In this document: one piece after another, positions 15,688 through 24,594 of the stretch
Layout: every line of letters starts with the position of its first letter
Numbering within the stretch: the stretch's first letter is position 1
Assembly (NCBI RefSeq): GCF_020034665.1
Contig: NZ_JAIQDI010000002.1
Coordinates: 2,294,001-2,358,000, forward strand
DNA: 64,000 nucleotides
Direction of reading: 5' to 3'
Source: Niabella beijingensis
GTDB taxonomy: Bacteria; Bacteroidota; Bacteroidia; Chitinophagales; Chitinophagaceae
Made by a program: the position numbers and the translations under genes
Notes under the pieces: model-generated
What the model saw: only the letters and a program-made list of their open reading frames with translations
What the model was told of the DNA's origin: nothing
Databases searched by the model: none

Positions 15688-16818
15688 TTCATCCGCATAC
15701 AGTCTGCTAAGCCAGGTAAAGAGCGGGCTGCCGGAATGTAACTGTGCTGCAGGGCCCGCCCGGAGTTCTTTGGAGATCCGGTCAAAAAGCGCTGCGATCT
15801 TCAGATCGTCGCGGTTGCTGAACAGGATGATCTTTATCTTTCGCTGCGGATTTAGGTAAACGATATTATGAAAACCGGTGCTTTCTCCTGAATGAAAAAC
15901 AGCAATACTTCCGTCCTCCTCCCTGCATATAAACCATCCCAGGTTGTAGCGGATCCCTTCTTTCACCGGTACCGCCTTGCCGGTAATCGCCTTAAAATAA
16001 CCGGAACGGTCACCGGCTGACCGGAACAGGTCATCCGCCCAGCGGCTGTAAGCCGTCACAGACATATATACGCCACCATCTCCTTTGGTAGCGCTGGTGA
16101 CGCTTTGATCGGCAAACCGGAAGGTCTGCTGTTCCGGGTGATAGCCATACGCCCGGTGAGCAATTTCTTTGCCGGCTTCGTATACCTGCGCACCGGAAAG
16201 TTGCAACGGATCAAAGAGCTGCTGCTTCAGAAACTCCGGAAACGGCATGCCGCTGATCCGCTCCACCACCAGTGCCAGCAAACAATAGCCGGTATTGCTG
16301 TACCGGAAAGCAGACCCCGGTGGAAAATAAGTAGTATCCTTCTGCCGCACCAGCTGCAATACATCATCATCCGTCAGCTGAGCAGTCCGTTCTTCCGGGA
16401 TAAGGTCTTCATAATCCCATATCCCCGAAGTATGTTGCAATAACTGCCCGACCGTAATGCTGCTTATCGACGGGGGCAGCTGATCAAAAACAGCCTCCAG
16501 CTTTGTATCATAGCTGAGTTTGCCGGCCATTTTCAATTCATAAACGGCCCGGGCAGTAAACTGTTTGCTGACAGAAGCCAGACGGAACGCGGTTTCCCGG
16601 GTTATGGCTATTCCCCCGGGCTGCAACGAAGCCTGCCCCACGCATTGCCTAAACAGGCTGTCGCCCGATTGCACCAGCACCGCAATACCGGGCGCTGCAG
16701 CAACAGGATATTCGCTGGTCACTATCGCTTCCAGCTTTTTATTAAACTGTGCGTTTACCGCAGATAAATGATTCATCACTGCTGCCAATAAAAAATAAAA
16801 ATAAAACCGGTTCCGCAT
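15685..16818 (-). CDS. Exported serine hydrolase of the beta-lactamase (class C/PBP4*) family
   Basis: 377 residues with an N-terminal signal peptide (cleavage near VNAQ, about residue 23). The SxxK nucleophile motif is Ser82-Val-Ser-Lys85 (LASVSKQF). The second motif is Tyr173-Ser-Asn175 (FRYSNTGY). The third element is HSGESTG near residue 307, in place of KTG. These define the class C/esterase/D-aminopeptidase superfamily. The substrate (peptide, ester or beta-lactam) cannot be told. It is probably periplasmic and is encoded alone, convergent with icd. Confidence 0.85.
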   Translation of the reverse strand: MRNRFYFYFLLAAVMNHLSAVNAQFNKKLEAIVTSEYPVAAAPGIAVLVQSGDSLFRQCVGQASLQPGGIAITRETAFRLASVSKQFTARAVYELKMAGKLSYDTKLEAVFDQLPPSISSITVGQLLQHTSGIWDYEDLIPEERTAQLTDDDVLQLVRQKDTTYFPPGSAFRYSNTGYCLLALVVERISGMPFPEFLKQQLFDPLQLSGAQVYEAGKEIAHRAYGYHPEQQTFRFADQSVTSATKGDGGVYMSVTAYSRWADDLFRSAGDRSGYFKAITGKAVPVKEGIRYNLGWFICREEDGSIAVFHSGESTGFHNIVYLNPQRKIKIILFSNRDDLKIAALFDRISKELRAGPAAQLHSGSPLFTWLSRLYADE

Positions 16819-17093
16819 AACGATTACAAGCTCCTTAAAAATACGAAATCCGTTGCAATAGCTGTTATCCGACTAGTAATAGAAAAGAGGCCTGCATAAA
16901 ATCATCTGAAATACAAGAAATGCCGGTGTTCTTTTTTTCCCTTTTTAAAAACCGTGTTACACGTCTTCTTTTCCTCCGCCATCTGTTGCAGCAAACTCCT
17001 ATCATTCGATCTCCAGGCAGCCGAAAATAAAGCTGCCCGGCCGTTTATCAATATTTTTTTACCTTAGCACACATCGTACTCAAACAGGATATT

Positions 17094-17681
17094 ATGAAGC
17101 AACCATTTATTACTGGAACACTGTTAATCGTATTCATGCTTTGCAGCTGTGGTTTTGAAGAGCGCAGAAAACAACTGGATGAGCGGGAACGGGCGATAAA
17201 TGCCCGGGAGCAAGCCGTGATGCTGAAAGAAAAAGAGATCCGGCTGGCCGAGGACAGCCTGAAACGGTATGCAGAAAAAATGGATTCTGCCAGCCGTATT
17301 CTTGCCGAGCAGGTACTTCCCCTGCCCGATTCCCTGGCGGGCAGCTGGAATGTGACTATGGTCTGCTCCCAGACAAACTGTTCCGGCTTTGCTGTTGGTG
17401 ACATACGCAAAGAAAACTGGCTGTTAAGCGGCAATGGCAGCACCGTAGGTGTCCGTGCCATGCAGGGCGATAAGTTGATCCGCGTTTATACCGGCAGTTT
17501 TACCGGCACCGGTTTAAAACTATCGACACCGGAAACCGAGGCTTCACAACCCTCTGCCACCATGCAGGTGACATTGAAGATCGACAATGTAAATAAAATG
17601 AGCGGACAACGGCTCATCATACAGGCCGACGGTTGCGAGACCACCTTCAAAGTAGACATGGACCGGTCAAAAAATCAATAA
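17094..17681 (+). CDS. Hypothetical coiled-coil lipoprotein
   Basis: 195 residues. The signal peptide ends in a lipobox (MLCSC, Cys near residue 19). A charged, heptad-patterned coiled coil follows (about residues 22-70, rich in E, R, K and A, with ERERAINAREQAVMLKEKE). A C-terminal beta-rich domain (about 80-190) starts with LAGSWNVTMVC. The lipid anchor places it at the inner or outer membrane. No family was recognised. It ends 23 bp before the antiporter gene, so the two are probably cotranscribed, but a functional link is not evident. Confidence 0.75.
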   Translation: MKQPFITGTLLIVFMLCSCGFEERRKQLDERERAINAREQAVMLKEKEIRLAEDSLKRYAEKMDSASRILAEQVLPLPDSLAGSWNVTMVCSQTNCSGFAVGDIRKENWLLSGNGSTVGVRAMQGDKLIRVYTGSFTGTGLKLSTPETEASQPSATMQVTLKIDNVNKMSGQRLIIQADGCETTFKVDMDRSKNQ

Positions 17682-17704
17682 TCACCTATGTTAATCCACC
17701 GCAT

Positions 17705-19861
17705 ATGCTGTTAAACATTGCAGAGGCAACACTTCCCGTTACAGATCCTATTTTAAAATACCTGATCGTCATCATTATTGTATTGCTGGCTCCGATCCTG
17801 CTGAACAAACTGAAGATCCCGCATCTTATCGGGCTGATCATAGCAGGTGCACTGACAGGACCGAACGGATTTGGTATACTGGACCGGGACAGCAGTATCG
17901 TGGTTTCCGGTACTACCGGATTACTTTACATCATGTTTTTGGCCGGACTCGAAATCGACCTGATCGAGTTCAAAAAAAATAAATGGAAAAGCATCACCTT
18001 CGGTATGTATACTTTTTGCATTCCGATGATCATCGGTACCCTCTCCAGTTATTACCTGCTGCACTTCAACTGGATGACCTCCATTTTGCTGGGAAGCCTG
18101 ATCTCCTCCCATACCCTGCTGGCCTATCCTATTGTAAGCAAACTGGGTATTGCAAAAGACAAGGCAGTAAACATTACAGTAGGCGGCACCATGATCACCG
18201 ATACCCTGGCACTCCTTGTTCTGGCCGTGATCGTGGGCATGACCAAAGGTCAGGTAGATGCGGCGTTCTGGCTGCGCCTGACACTGTCCATTCTTGCGTT
18301 CGGGTTGATCGTGCTGCTGCTGTTTCCACTTATCGGGAGATGGTTCTTTAAAAAGATATCCGATAAGATCGCTCAGTTCATTTTCGTGCTGGTAATGGTA
18401 TACCTTGGTGCAGTGCTGGCAGAGCTTGCCGGCGTGGAAGGGATCATCGGAGCCTTTCTCGCAGGCCTTGCGCTGAACCGGCTGATCCCTTCCACATCTC
18501 CGTTAATGAACCGTGTGGAATTTGTAGGCAATGCATTATTCATTCCTTTCTTTCTGATCAGCGTGGGGATGCTGATCGACTTCCGGGCCTTTATAAAAGA
18601 TACCGAAACCATAAAAGTAGCAGCCGTACTTACCATCGGGGTGATCGTTGCCAAATACCTGGCAGCCTGGGCCACTACAAAGACCTTCCGGCTGAACAGG
18701 CACCAGCTGCAGGTGATCTTCGGTCTGAGCCTGGCTCAGGCAGCCGCCACACTTGCCGCGGTAATGGTAGGCTATAACATCATCATATCCGAAACGCCCG
18801 ACGGCGAACCCATCCGCCTGCTGAACGAGGCCGTGCTTAACGGATCGATCCTGGTGATCCTTATTACCTGTACGATCGCCTCACTCACTGCACAAAAAGG
18901 AGGGCAGGAACTGGCGAAAGAAACCGGCAGTCAGAATGAAGAAAACAACAACAGTAATGATGAGGGTGAAAAGATAATGATCGCTACCAATGCGCTTGAT
19001 AAAACAGAGCACCTGGTACAGCTGGCACTTTCCATAAAATCTGCTGCAAATACAGATCAGCTCTACGCCCTGCACATCATCAATAAACACGACGCACCGG
19101 ATGAGTCGGACAGGGCCGGGAAGAAAATGCTGGAACTGGCCGTGCATACCGGTGCCGCAGCCGATGTAACCGTAAATGAAATCATCCGTTATGATGACAA
19201 CATCATCAATGGCATTACCGGCGAACTCAAGGCCAATAAGATCACCGATCTCATACTTGGCTATAGCACCAAACCGTATAACTCTGTCAAAAGTTTTGCG
19301 CTGATCAATGGCATCCTCGATAATGAGAAGGTCACTACCTATGTCTACAATCCGGTACAGCCGCTGTCTACTATAAAAAACAATGTGGTGGTCATTCCTG
19401 AAAATGCGGAACGGGAAACGGGATTCTTCTACTGGCTTTCCAACTTATGGACGCTGGTAAAGCATTGCGGCGGCAGTGTAAAGTTTTTTGCTTCCCGTAA
19501 TATTGAGCCGCTGCTGAAAAATTTAAACGAGAAGAACCCGATCGAATACCGCTTTACCGAGTTTTCAAACTGGGAGGATATCCTCATCCTGTCCCGTGAG
19601 GCCGATAAGAATGACCTGATCACCTTTGTTTTGAGCCGTCCTCAGTATCCCTCCTATAATCAGCACATGGATAAGATATTCACCTATCTCGACCGGTATT
19701 TCAGATCCAATAATTTCCTGCTCATTTATCCCATACAGGTAAAATCATCCGAGGCAGATGATTTTTATATCAGTGACAATCATTTCCTCAATCCCACCAT
19801 GGACCTGGAGGGGCTCGGAAAGGATATCGGACGGATTTTTACGCGGGACAGGCAGCCATAA
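17705..19861 (+). CDS. CPA2-family cation:proton antiporter with C-terminal cytosolic domain
   Basis: 718 residues from the ATG at 17705 (MLLNIAEATLPV); upstream in-frame starts overlap the lipoprotein gene. Residues 1-420 hold 12-13 membrane segments with the CPA2 pattern: GLIIAGALTGPNGFGIL, FLAGLEIDLIEFKKN, SHTLLAYPIVSKLG and GAFLAGLALNRLIP. An acidic linker rich in N and E leads to about 270 cytosolic residues. These include a UspA-like part (MIATNALDKTEHLVQLAL), a probable regulatory region. It is likely a Na+/H+ or K+/H+ exchanger; ion specificity is not readable. Confidence 0.88.
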   Translation: MLLNIAEATLPVTDPILKYLIVIIIVLLAPILLNKLKIPHLIGLIIAGALTGPNGFGILDRDSSIVVSGTTGLLYIMFLAGLEIDLIEFKKNKWKSITFGMYTFCIPMIIGTLSSYYLLHFNWMTSILLGSLISSHTLLAYPIVSKLGIAKDKAVNITVGGTMITDTLALLVLAVIVGMTKGQVDAAFWLRLTLSILAFGLIVLLLFPLIGRWFFKKISDKIAQFIFVLVMVYLGAVLAELAGVEGIIGAFLAGLALNRLIPSTSPLMNRVEFVGNALFIPFFLISVGMLIDFRAFIKDTETIKVAAVLTIGVIVAKYLAAWATTKTFRLNRHQLQVIFGLSLAQAAATLAAVMVGYNIIISETPDGEPIRLLNEAVLNGSILVILITCTIASLTAQKGGQELAKETGSQNEENNNSNDEGEKIMIATNALDKTEHLVQLALSIKSAANTDQLYALHIINKHDAPDESDRAGKKMLELAVHTGAAADVTVNEIIRYDDNIINGITGELKANKITDLILGYSTKPYNSVKSFALINGILDNEKVTTYVYNPVQPLSTIKNNVVVIPENAERETGFFYWLSNLWTLVKHCGGSVKFFASRNIEPLLKNLNEKNPIEYRFTEFSNWEDILILSREADKNDLITFVLSRPQYPSYNQHMDKIFTYLDRYFRSNNFLLIYPIQVKSSEADDFYISDNHFLNPTMDLEGLGKDIGRIFTRDRQP

Positions 19862-19939
19862 ACAAAAAACAGCTCCCTCCTTCTTTTACGGAACCGGATA
19901 CCAGTTTTTTTAACTATCTTCATCCGAACGATATCAGAT

Positions 19940-20767
19940 ATGAAACCTGCACATTTACTTTTAACCGCTTTTGCTATTGGCAGCTTCTTCACCGGTTACG
20001 GACAGCATACGATTGTTGAGAAATGGCGCACCACAGATTCGATCCCTGTTCCGGAATCGGTAGTGCCCGTTCCGCATAAAAATGAATTGTATGTATCGCT
20101 GATCGACGGAAACGGCAATGAGAAGGATGGTAAAGGAGGTGTGGGTATTATCAACAAGGACGGTACTGTTAAAAATCTCAACTGGGTCACCGGACTGAAT
20201 GCCCCAAAGGGCATGGCCCTGTACAAAAATCTTTTGTATGTGGCGGATATTACAGACCTGGTCGTGATCGATGTTAAAAAAGCCCAGGTCATTAAAACGA
20301 TTCCGGTGCCGGGCGCCGTTTTTCTGAATGATGTAACCACCGATAAAAAAGGAACTGTGTATGTATCGGATACCCGGGAAAATAAAATCTATAAGGTGAC
20401 GAATAACCAGCCGGAGGTATACCTGGAAGAAGCAACCAGCGCCAACGGATTGAAGTCCATCGGCACCGATCTTTATGTACTTGCGGGAAAAGAACTATGG
20501 AAACTGGATCAGAAAAAAAACAAAACCATTATTGCTTCCGGTTTTGAACAGGGCGGTGACGGCCTGGAACCCACGGGGGACGGCGGTTTTATCGTAACCT
20601 GCTGGGCCGGACTGATCTACCATGTCTCGCCCAACGGCACCATCCATAAAATGCTGGATGTACAAAAGCGGATGAATACTGCCGACCTTGCTTATGACCC
20701 CATCACAAAAACACTGTATGTGCCAACCTTTAATAACTACAGTGTGGTTGCCTATGAATTAAAGTAG
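19940..20767 (+). CDS. Exported beta-propeller protein (SMP-30/NHL-like)
   Basis: 275 residues with a signal peptide (LLTAFAIGSFFTGYGQ). The rest shows repeated strands of a six-bladed propeller: LNWVTGLNAPKGMALYKNLLYVADI, GAVFLNDVTTDKKGTVYVSDTREN and EATSANGLKSIGTDLYVLAG. Asn/Asp in N-D-V and A-N-G-L are where SMP-30/gluconolactonase proteins bind metal. It is likely periplasmic; the substrate is unknown and it might be purely structural. It converges on the next gene with only 13 bp between stops and no hairpin. Confidence 0.75.
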   Translation: MKPAHLLLTAFAIGSFFTGYGQHTIVEKWRTTDSIPVPESVVPVPHKNELYVSLIDGNGNEKDGKGGVGIINKDGTVKNLNWVTGLNAPKGMALYKNLLYVADITDLVVIDVKKAQVIKTIPVPGAVFLNDVTTDKKGTVYVSDTRENKIYKVTNNQPEVYLEEATSANGLKSIGTDLYVLAGKELWKLDQKKNKTIIASGFEQGGDGLEPTGDGGFIVTCWAGLIYHVSPNGTIHKMLDVQKRMNTADLAYDPITKTLYVPTFNNYSVVAYELK

Positions 20768-20780
20768 CGGATCAGGACCT

Positions 20781-21818
20781 TTATTGATACTGAATATAAA
20801 CCGGCCGGGGTTTGAAGCGCAATAATTCTTTTGGGGTGAACAGGCCGGTGCTGCCGCCTTTCAGATCATTTTTATAAAAAAGTTTGAACCCGGTGAACTG
20901 AACAGGCTGCCGGTACACAAACGTATTATAGGTGCCTGTTTTCAGCGGTTTACCACCCCAGCCATCCATATCTATTACCACCTGCACTTCAGGCACTTTC
21001 TTTATATCCTTATATCCCATAACCATATCCTGTGTAAAGCGGTGTATCACCAGTATCTTCGGAGGCAGCTCATTGTCCCGCACGATCTCCGCCAGGTAGT
21101 CGATCACAAAATTGATATCATCCGCATTGAAGCTTCCGATCCTGGTTCCCGGCGTTGCACCATCTTTCATGGAAAACTCCGGATCGATCCCCAGGTGAAA
21201 GCCGGGCAGCTTAAAATACTTTTTGAACCGCGGGATCTCTTCCTGGAGGGTGCTCTGCCCAACCTGCACATCAATAAAGGTCAGCGCATCAATTTCCTTT
21301 GACCATTTCAACACAGTGTCGATCTGATGGAACGGCATGCGCAGCCGGTATTTCCCGTCCCTGCCAGGTGCACCCTGGGCCGTAACCGCAATATAATGCA
21401 GTGCCGGTACAACGGGGGTTCCGGGATCGGCTTTTTCCCACCTGCCCACCTCATTTTTCAGTTTCTGAAGCATCGCTTTCTTTGGCAGTTCACCAAGGAT
21501 GCCCATTCCCTTTGAGTACAGATTGCCATAATAAGCGATCACCCTGTTGAACGGGAAAATAGCACCGGGCAATGGCAGCGGTGCTTTCACCGGCCATCTT
21601 CCCGACGAATCCCCATTAGCCAGATCCTTCATCCGCTTTTTATAGTCGGATGTATCCAGCACCGCTTCGGGAACAACTGCGGAGGCCGTCTGCACGGTAT
21701 CCGGTTTTGCAGGTACCGGCCCCGGAACGGAAACTGTTTTTTCCTGGGATTCAGAAATGCTGCAGGCCGTTAAAGAAATACAGACCAGCAATAAGTGAAT
21801 ATGCTGTATTTTTTTCAT
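20781..21818 (-). CDS. Hypothetical lipoprotein, possible TIM-barrel fold
   Basis: 345 residues. The lipobox LTACS is at residues 17-21, followed by a Pro/Val/Thr-rich linker. A globular part from about 75 follows, with alternating strands and helices (FPFNRVIAYYGN, ALHYIAVTAQG, IDALTFIDVQVGQ, LPGFHLGIDPEFSM, KILVIHRF, VQVVIDMDGWGG). The LGIDPEFSM and DMDGWGG strand ends carry acidic residues, like a glycosidase-type barrel. That is inference from pattern only. It is likely an envelope-anchored protein. No neighbour clarifies the role. Confidence 0.65.
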   Translation of the reverse strand: MKKIQHIHLLLVCISLTACSISESQEKTVSVPGPVPAKPDTVQTASAVVPEAVLDTSDYKKRMKDLANGDSSGRWPVKAPLPLPGAIFPFNRVIAYYGNLYSKGMGILGELPKKAMLQKLKNEVGRWEKADPGTPVVPALHYIAVTAQGAPGRDGKYRLRMPFHQIDTVLKWSKEIDALTFIDVQVGQSTLQEEIPRFKKYFKLPGFHLGIDPEFSMKDGATPGTRIGSFNADDINFVIDYLAEIVRDNELPPKILVIHRFTQDMVMGYKDIKKVPEVQVVIDMDGWGGKPLKTGTYNTFVYRQPVQFTGFKLFYKNDLKGGSTGLFTPKELLRFKPRPVYIQYQ

Positions 21819-21929
21819 ACGAAGTACGGTTATACAATAAAGATAGGTTGATGAAACGGCTCTGCGCGGTTTCCGGCCATCCGGATATCTTAAACATTTC
21901 TTAAGAAGCTCCTGAAACAGACCGGTCCA

Positions 21930-22655
21930 TTACAACTGCGTCGTTAACAACCGCATCCGGTAAGCGTTCATGGCAGTTGTACCCAGCTTTTTTACCAGCT
22001 GGTAATTCGCAATAAACCCTACCGGTGCTCCTACTACCGGCAACAGTTGTGCCATTTTTGCCAGGTCGATATAGTCGCGGTATTCCTGTTGGAAACGGCG
22101 CCAGTCAAATTCCGATACATCTGCCGGCATCGCCTGCATTTTCACGTTCCAGTCTTCGATTTTCCTGTACACTTCGTTGCGGTGCTGACTGCTTGAAAAA
22201 GCCAGTTCAAAAATATGGAGGAGGTATACCCGCTCCCGGTAATCTTCCAGATCAATTCCATATACCGAAGCGATCTCATACAACAGTTTCAGCTTCAGTG
22301 CCAGCAGCAGCGGGAAGTCTGCCAGTGCCATAAAGAACCCACCGGCCCCTGTAATGCCGCCCTCCACGGCAGCGGCACTTCTGTAAAACTTTATCTTTTC
22401 TTTTACCGTTTGTTCTCTCAATATAAGAGCAGCATTCTTGAGAGGCTTAGCCGTGGTATGTTTGGCACCGAACAATACGGCATGGATCATTTGTTTGATC
22501 ACCACCGTAATGCCCTTATGCACTTTTTCCGGTATCAGGGCATTGATCTTATCCTGCGTTCGCTTTGAAAGCCGGTTGAATATACCCGGCGGACGCTGCA
22601 TATTGAATTGCCAGCGCTTCATTTCAGAAAAAGCGATCTGTTCATATCGGTTCAT
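21930..22655 (-). CDS. EcsC family protein
   Basis: 241 residues with the EcsC-type hydrophobic helical core: LRIHAVLFGAKH-like region, AAVEGGITGAGGFFMALADFPLLLALKLKLLYEIASVYG, and a C-terminal LLPVVGAPVGFIANYQLVKKLG. The family is named after a Bacillus gene beside an ABC transporter and has no defined activity; it is membrane-associated. It lies downstream of an SSS symporter gene but beyond a terminator at about 22665-22697, so it may have its own promoter or depend on read-through. Confidence 0.82.
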   Translation of the reverse strand: MNRYEQIAFSEMKRWQFNMQRPPGIFNRLSKRTQDKINALIPEKVHKGITVVIKQMIHAVLFGAKHTTAKPLKNAALILREQTVKEKIKFYRSAAAVEGGITGAGGFFMALADFPLLLALKLKLLYEIASVYGIDLEDYRERVYLLHIFELAFSSSQHRNEVYRKIEDWNVKMQAMPADVSEFDWRRFQQEYRDYIDLAKMAQLLPVVGAPVGFIANYQLVKKLGTTAMNAYRMRLLTTQL

Positions 22656-22664
22656 AGCCCCTAA

Positions 22665-22697
22665 TTAAAAAGAGCGGAAACAAGCCGCTCTTTATTT
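22665..22697 (-). terminator. Intrinsic terminator after the SSS symporter gene
   Basis: AGAGCGG (22671-22677) / CCGCTCT (22685-22691), 7-nt loop. Minus-strand U-rich tail from the plus-strand sequence before 22671, with U-rich bases on the other side too. Confidence 0.6.
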
Positions 22698-22719
22698 AAC
22701 AACTAAAATAAAATAAAGA

Positions 22720-24399
22720 TTACCAGTACGCCGAATATAACGCCACCAGCATGGCTACGATGATCAGGGATCCCACAGCAAAGCTGGTAGAAGTTTTGAA
22801 CATTCCCGGGTCCACTTCCAGTCCTTTGGATACAACACCTTTTTTATGCTGATAGATACTGATAAAATACATGCCGATTGCACAGATCAGGAATACGATC
22901 ACCATCCGGTCCATGAAAGGGATCTCATAGATACCCGCTGCATTCGGAACCGACCAGCCGATCGCATGCAGTGACGAAAGATCCACCCAGCCGGGCAGGA
23001 ATTTTAAGACAACAGAGGCAATAAATCCGCCGATGGTAGCGAACAGGGCGGCACTGGAAGTGGTCTTTTTCCAGAAGAACCCGAAGATGAACATTGCAAA
23101 AATACCCGGCGATACAAAACCTGTATATTCCTGTATGTACTGGAATCCCTGCTTTCCTTCTCCCATCAGGGCATCTCCCACTATGAGGGAAAGCAATACG
23201 GCGAACAACATGGAAACAATCACCGCGATCTTACCTACGTTCACCAGGTTGCGCTCGCTGGCACCTGCATTGAACACTTTCTTATAGATATCCAGTGTAA
23301 AGATGGTGGCAATGCTGTTTGCTTTACCGGCCAGTGATGCTACGATTGCCGCGGTCAGTGCGGCAAAGGACAGGCCTTTTAGTCCGGCCGGCAACAAAGA
23401 AATGAGTGCGGGATAGGCCTTGTTGGGATCCTGCACGCCGGATGCGGTCACCAGTTGATCCGGTGTAATTCCGCCCAGGTTCTCTTTTACAATATAGTAG
23501 ACCGCAATACCCGGAAGCACCACGATGATCGGCATCAGCATTTTCAAAAATGCGGCAAACAGTAATCCCTTACGCGCAACAGGGAGGGATGCACCCAATG
23601 CTCTTTGAGTGATGTACTGGTTGCAGCCCCAGTAACTGAGGTTGGCGATCCACATACCCCCGATCAGCACGCTCAGCCCCGGCAGGTCGATATAGTTGGG
23701 GTTGTCTTTCTTAAAAATAAGATGAAAATGTTCGGATGCTTTTGACTGCAATACATTAAAGCCGGCGCCTATCCCCTTTCCGCCTGAGATCAGATTCAGG
23801 GCAATATAAGTAGCCACCAGTCCGCCCAGCACCAGGAAGAAGACCTGTATCACATCCGTGAACCCGATCACCTTCATTCCTCCGAGTGTGATGACGATCG
23901 CAAAAACGGCCAGCGCCAGGATACAGAATGTAATATTAATGCCTGAGATGCCGCTGATGGCAAGGGCGCCCAGGTACAAGATCGACATCAGGTTCACCAC
24001 GATGTACAGCATCAGCCAGAATACGGCCATGATCATGGCCACTTTGGAATTGTAGCGCTGACTCAGGAACTGCGGCATGGTAAAGATCTTGTTCTTCAGG
24101 TACACCGGCATAAAGAATACGGCAACAATGATCAGAGTGGCTGCGGCCATCCACTCATAGGCAGAAATGGCCAGGCCCAGCTTGAACCCGGATCCGCTCA
24201 TCCCGATCATCTGTTCGGCCGAGATATTGGATGCGATCAGCGAAGCCCCGATCGCCCACCAGGTCAGCGAGCCTTCTGCCAGGAAATAATCATGTGATGC
24301 CGAAACACTTTCCTGCCTCTTTTTCCGGTACACCCAGTAACCATAGGAAGCCACCACTATAAAATAAATAAAGAAAACCAGATAGTCAGAACCTTTCAT
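22720..24399 (-). CDS. Sodium:solute symporter (SSS family, sugar-type)
   Basis: 559 residues with about 14 membrane segments. SSS hallmarks near the N-terminus: YFLAEGSLTWWAIGASLIAS, then NISAEQMIGMSGSGF, the Na+-site region. GGMKVIGFTDVIQV, YWGCNQYITQRALGA and AALTAAIVASLAGKANSIATI follow. The sequence is a clear paralogue of the symporter at 24595-26328. A terminator lies between the two, so this copy is its own unit. Substrate is unproven; a pentose or other monosaccharide is plausible from position at the edge of the arabinose locus. Confidence 0.9.
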   Translation of the reverse strand: MKGSDYLVFFIYFIVVASYGYWVYRKKRQESVSASHDYFLAEGSLTWWAIGASLIASNISAEQMIGMSGSGFKLGLAISAYEWMAAATLIIVAVFFMPVYLKNKIFTMPQFLSQRYNSKVAMIMAVFWLMLYIVVNLMSILYLGALAISGISGINITFCILALAVFAIVITLGGMKVIGFTDVIQVFFLVLGGLVATYIALNLISGGKGIGAGFNVLQSKASEHFHLIFKKDNPNYIDLPGLSVLIGGMWIANLSYWGCNQYITQRALGASLPVARKGLLFAAFLKMLMPIIVVLPGIAVYYIVKENLGGITPDQLVTASGVQDPNKAYPALISLLPAGLKGLSFAALTAAIVASLAGKANSIATIFTLDIYKKVFNAGASERNLVNVGKIAVIVSMLFAVLLSLIVGDALMGEGKQGFQYIQEYTGFVSPGIFAMFIFGFFWKKTTSSAALFATIGGFIASVVLKFLPGWVDLSSLHAIGWSVPNAAGIYEIPFMDRMVIVFLICAIGMYFISIYQHKKGVVSKGLEVDPGMFKTSTSFAVGSLIIVAMLVALYSAYW

Positions 24400-24533
24400 A
24401 TGTCAATTTTTTTTTCGTTTATTGAGAAAAAGGAGCGCTAATATATCATTTTTAACCCGATCCAAGGAAATATTTTAAATTTTCTAAAAAGAACCCCTGT
24501 TTCTCAAAAAAACTGAAACCGAATAAGTTAGCA

Positions 24534-24582
24534 CACAAAAAAGCCGGACCGGGAAAATCTGTTCCTGGTCCGGCCGGAAAAA
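24534..24582 (-). terminator. Strong intrinsic terminator of the arabinose symporter gene
   Basis: A 13-bp stem (24543-24555 with 24562-24574, one G-U pair, start GCCGGACC) around a 6-nt loop. Six A on the plus strand at 24537-24542 give a minus-strand U run. It separates the two symporter genes. Confidence 0.85.
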
Positions 24583-24594
24583 ACGGTAGCGTTG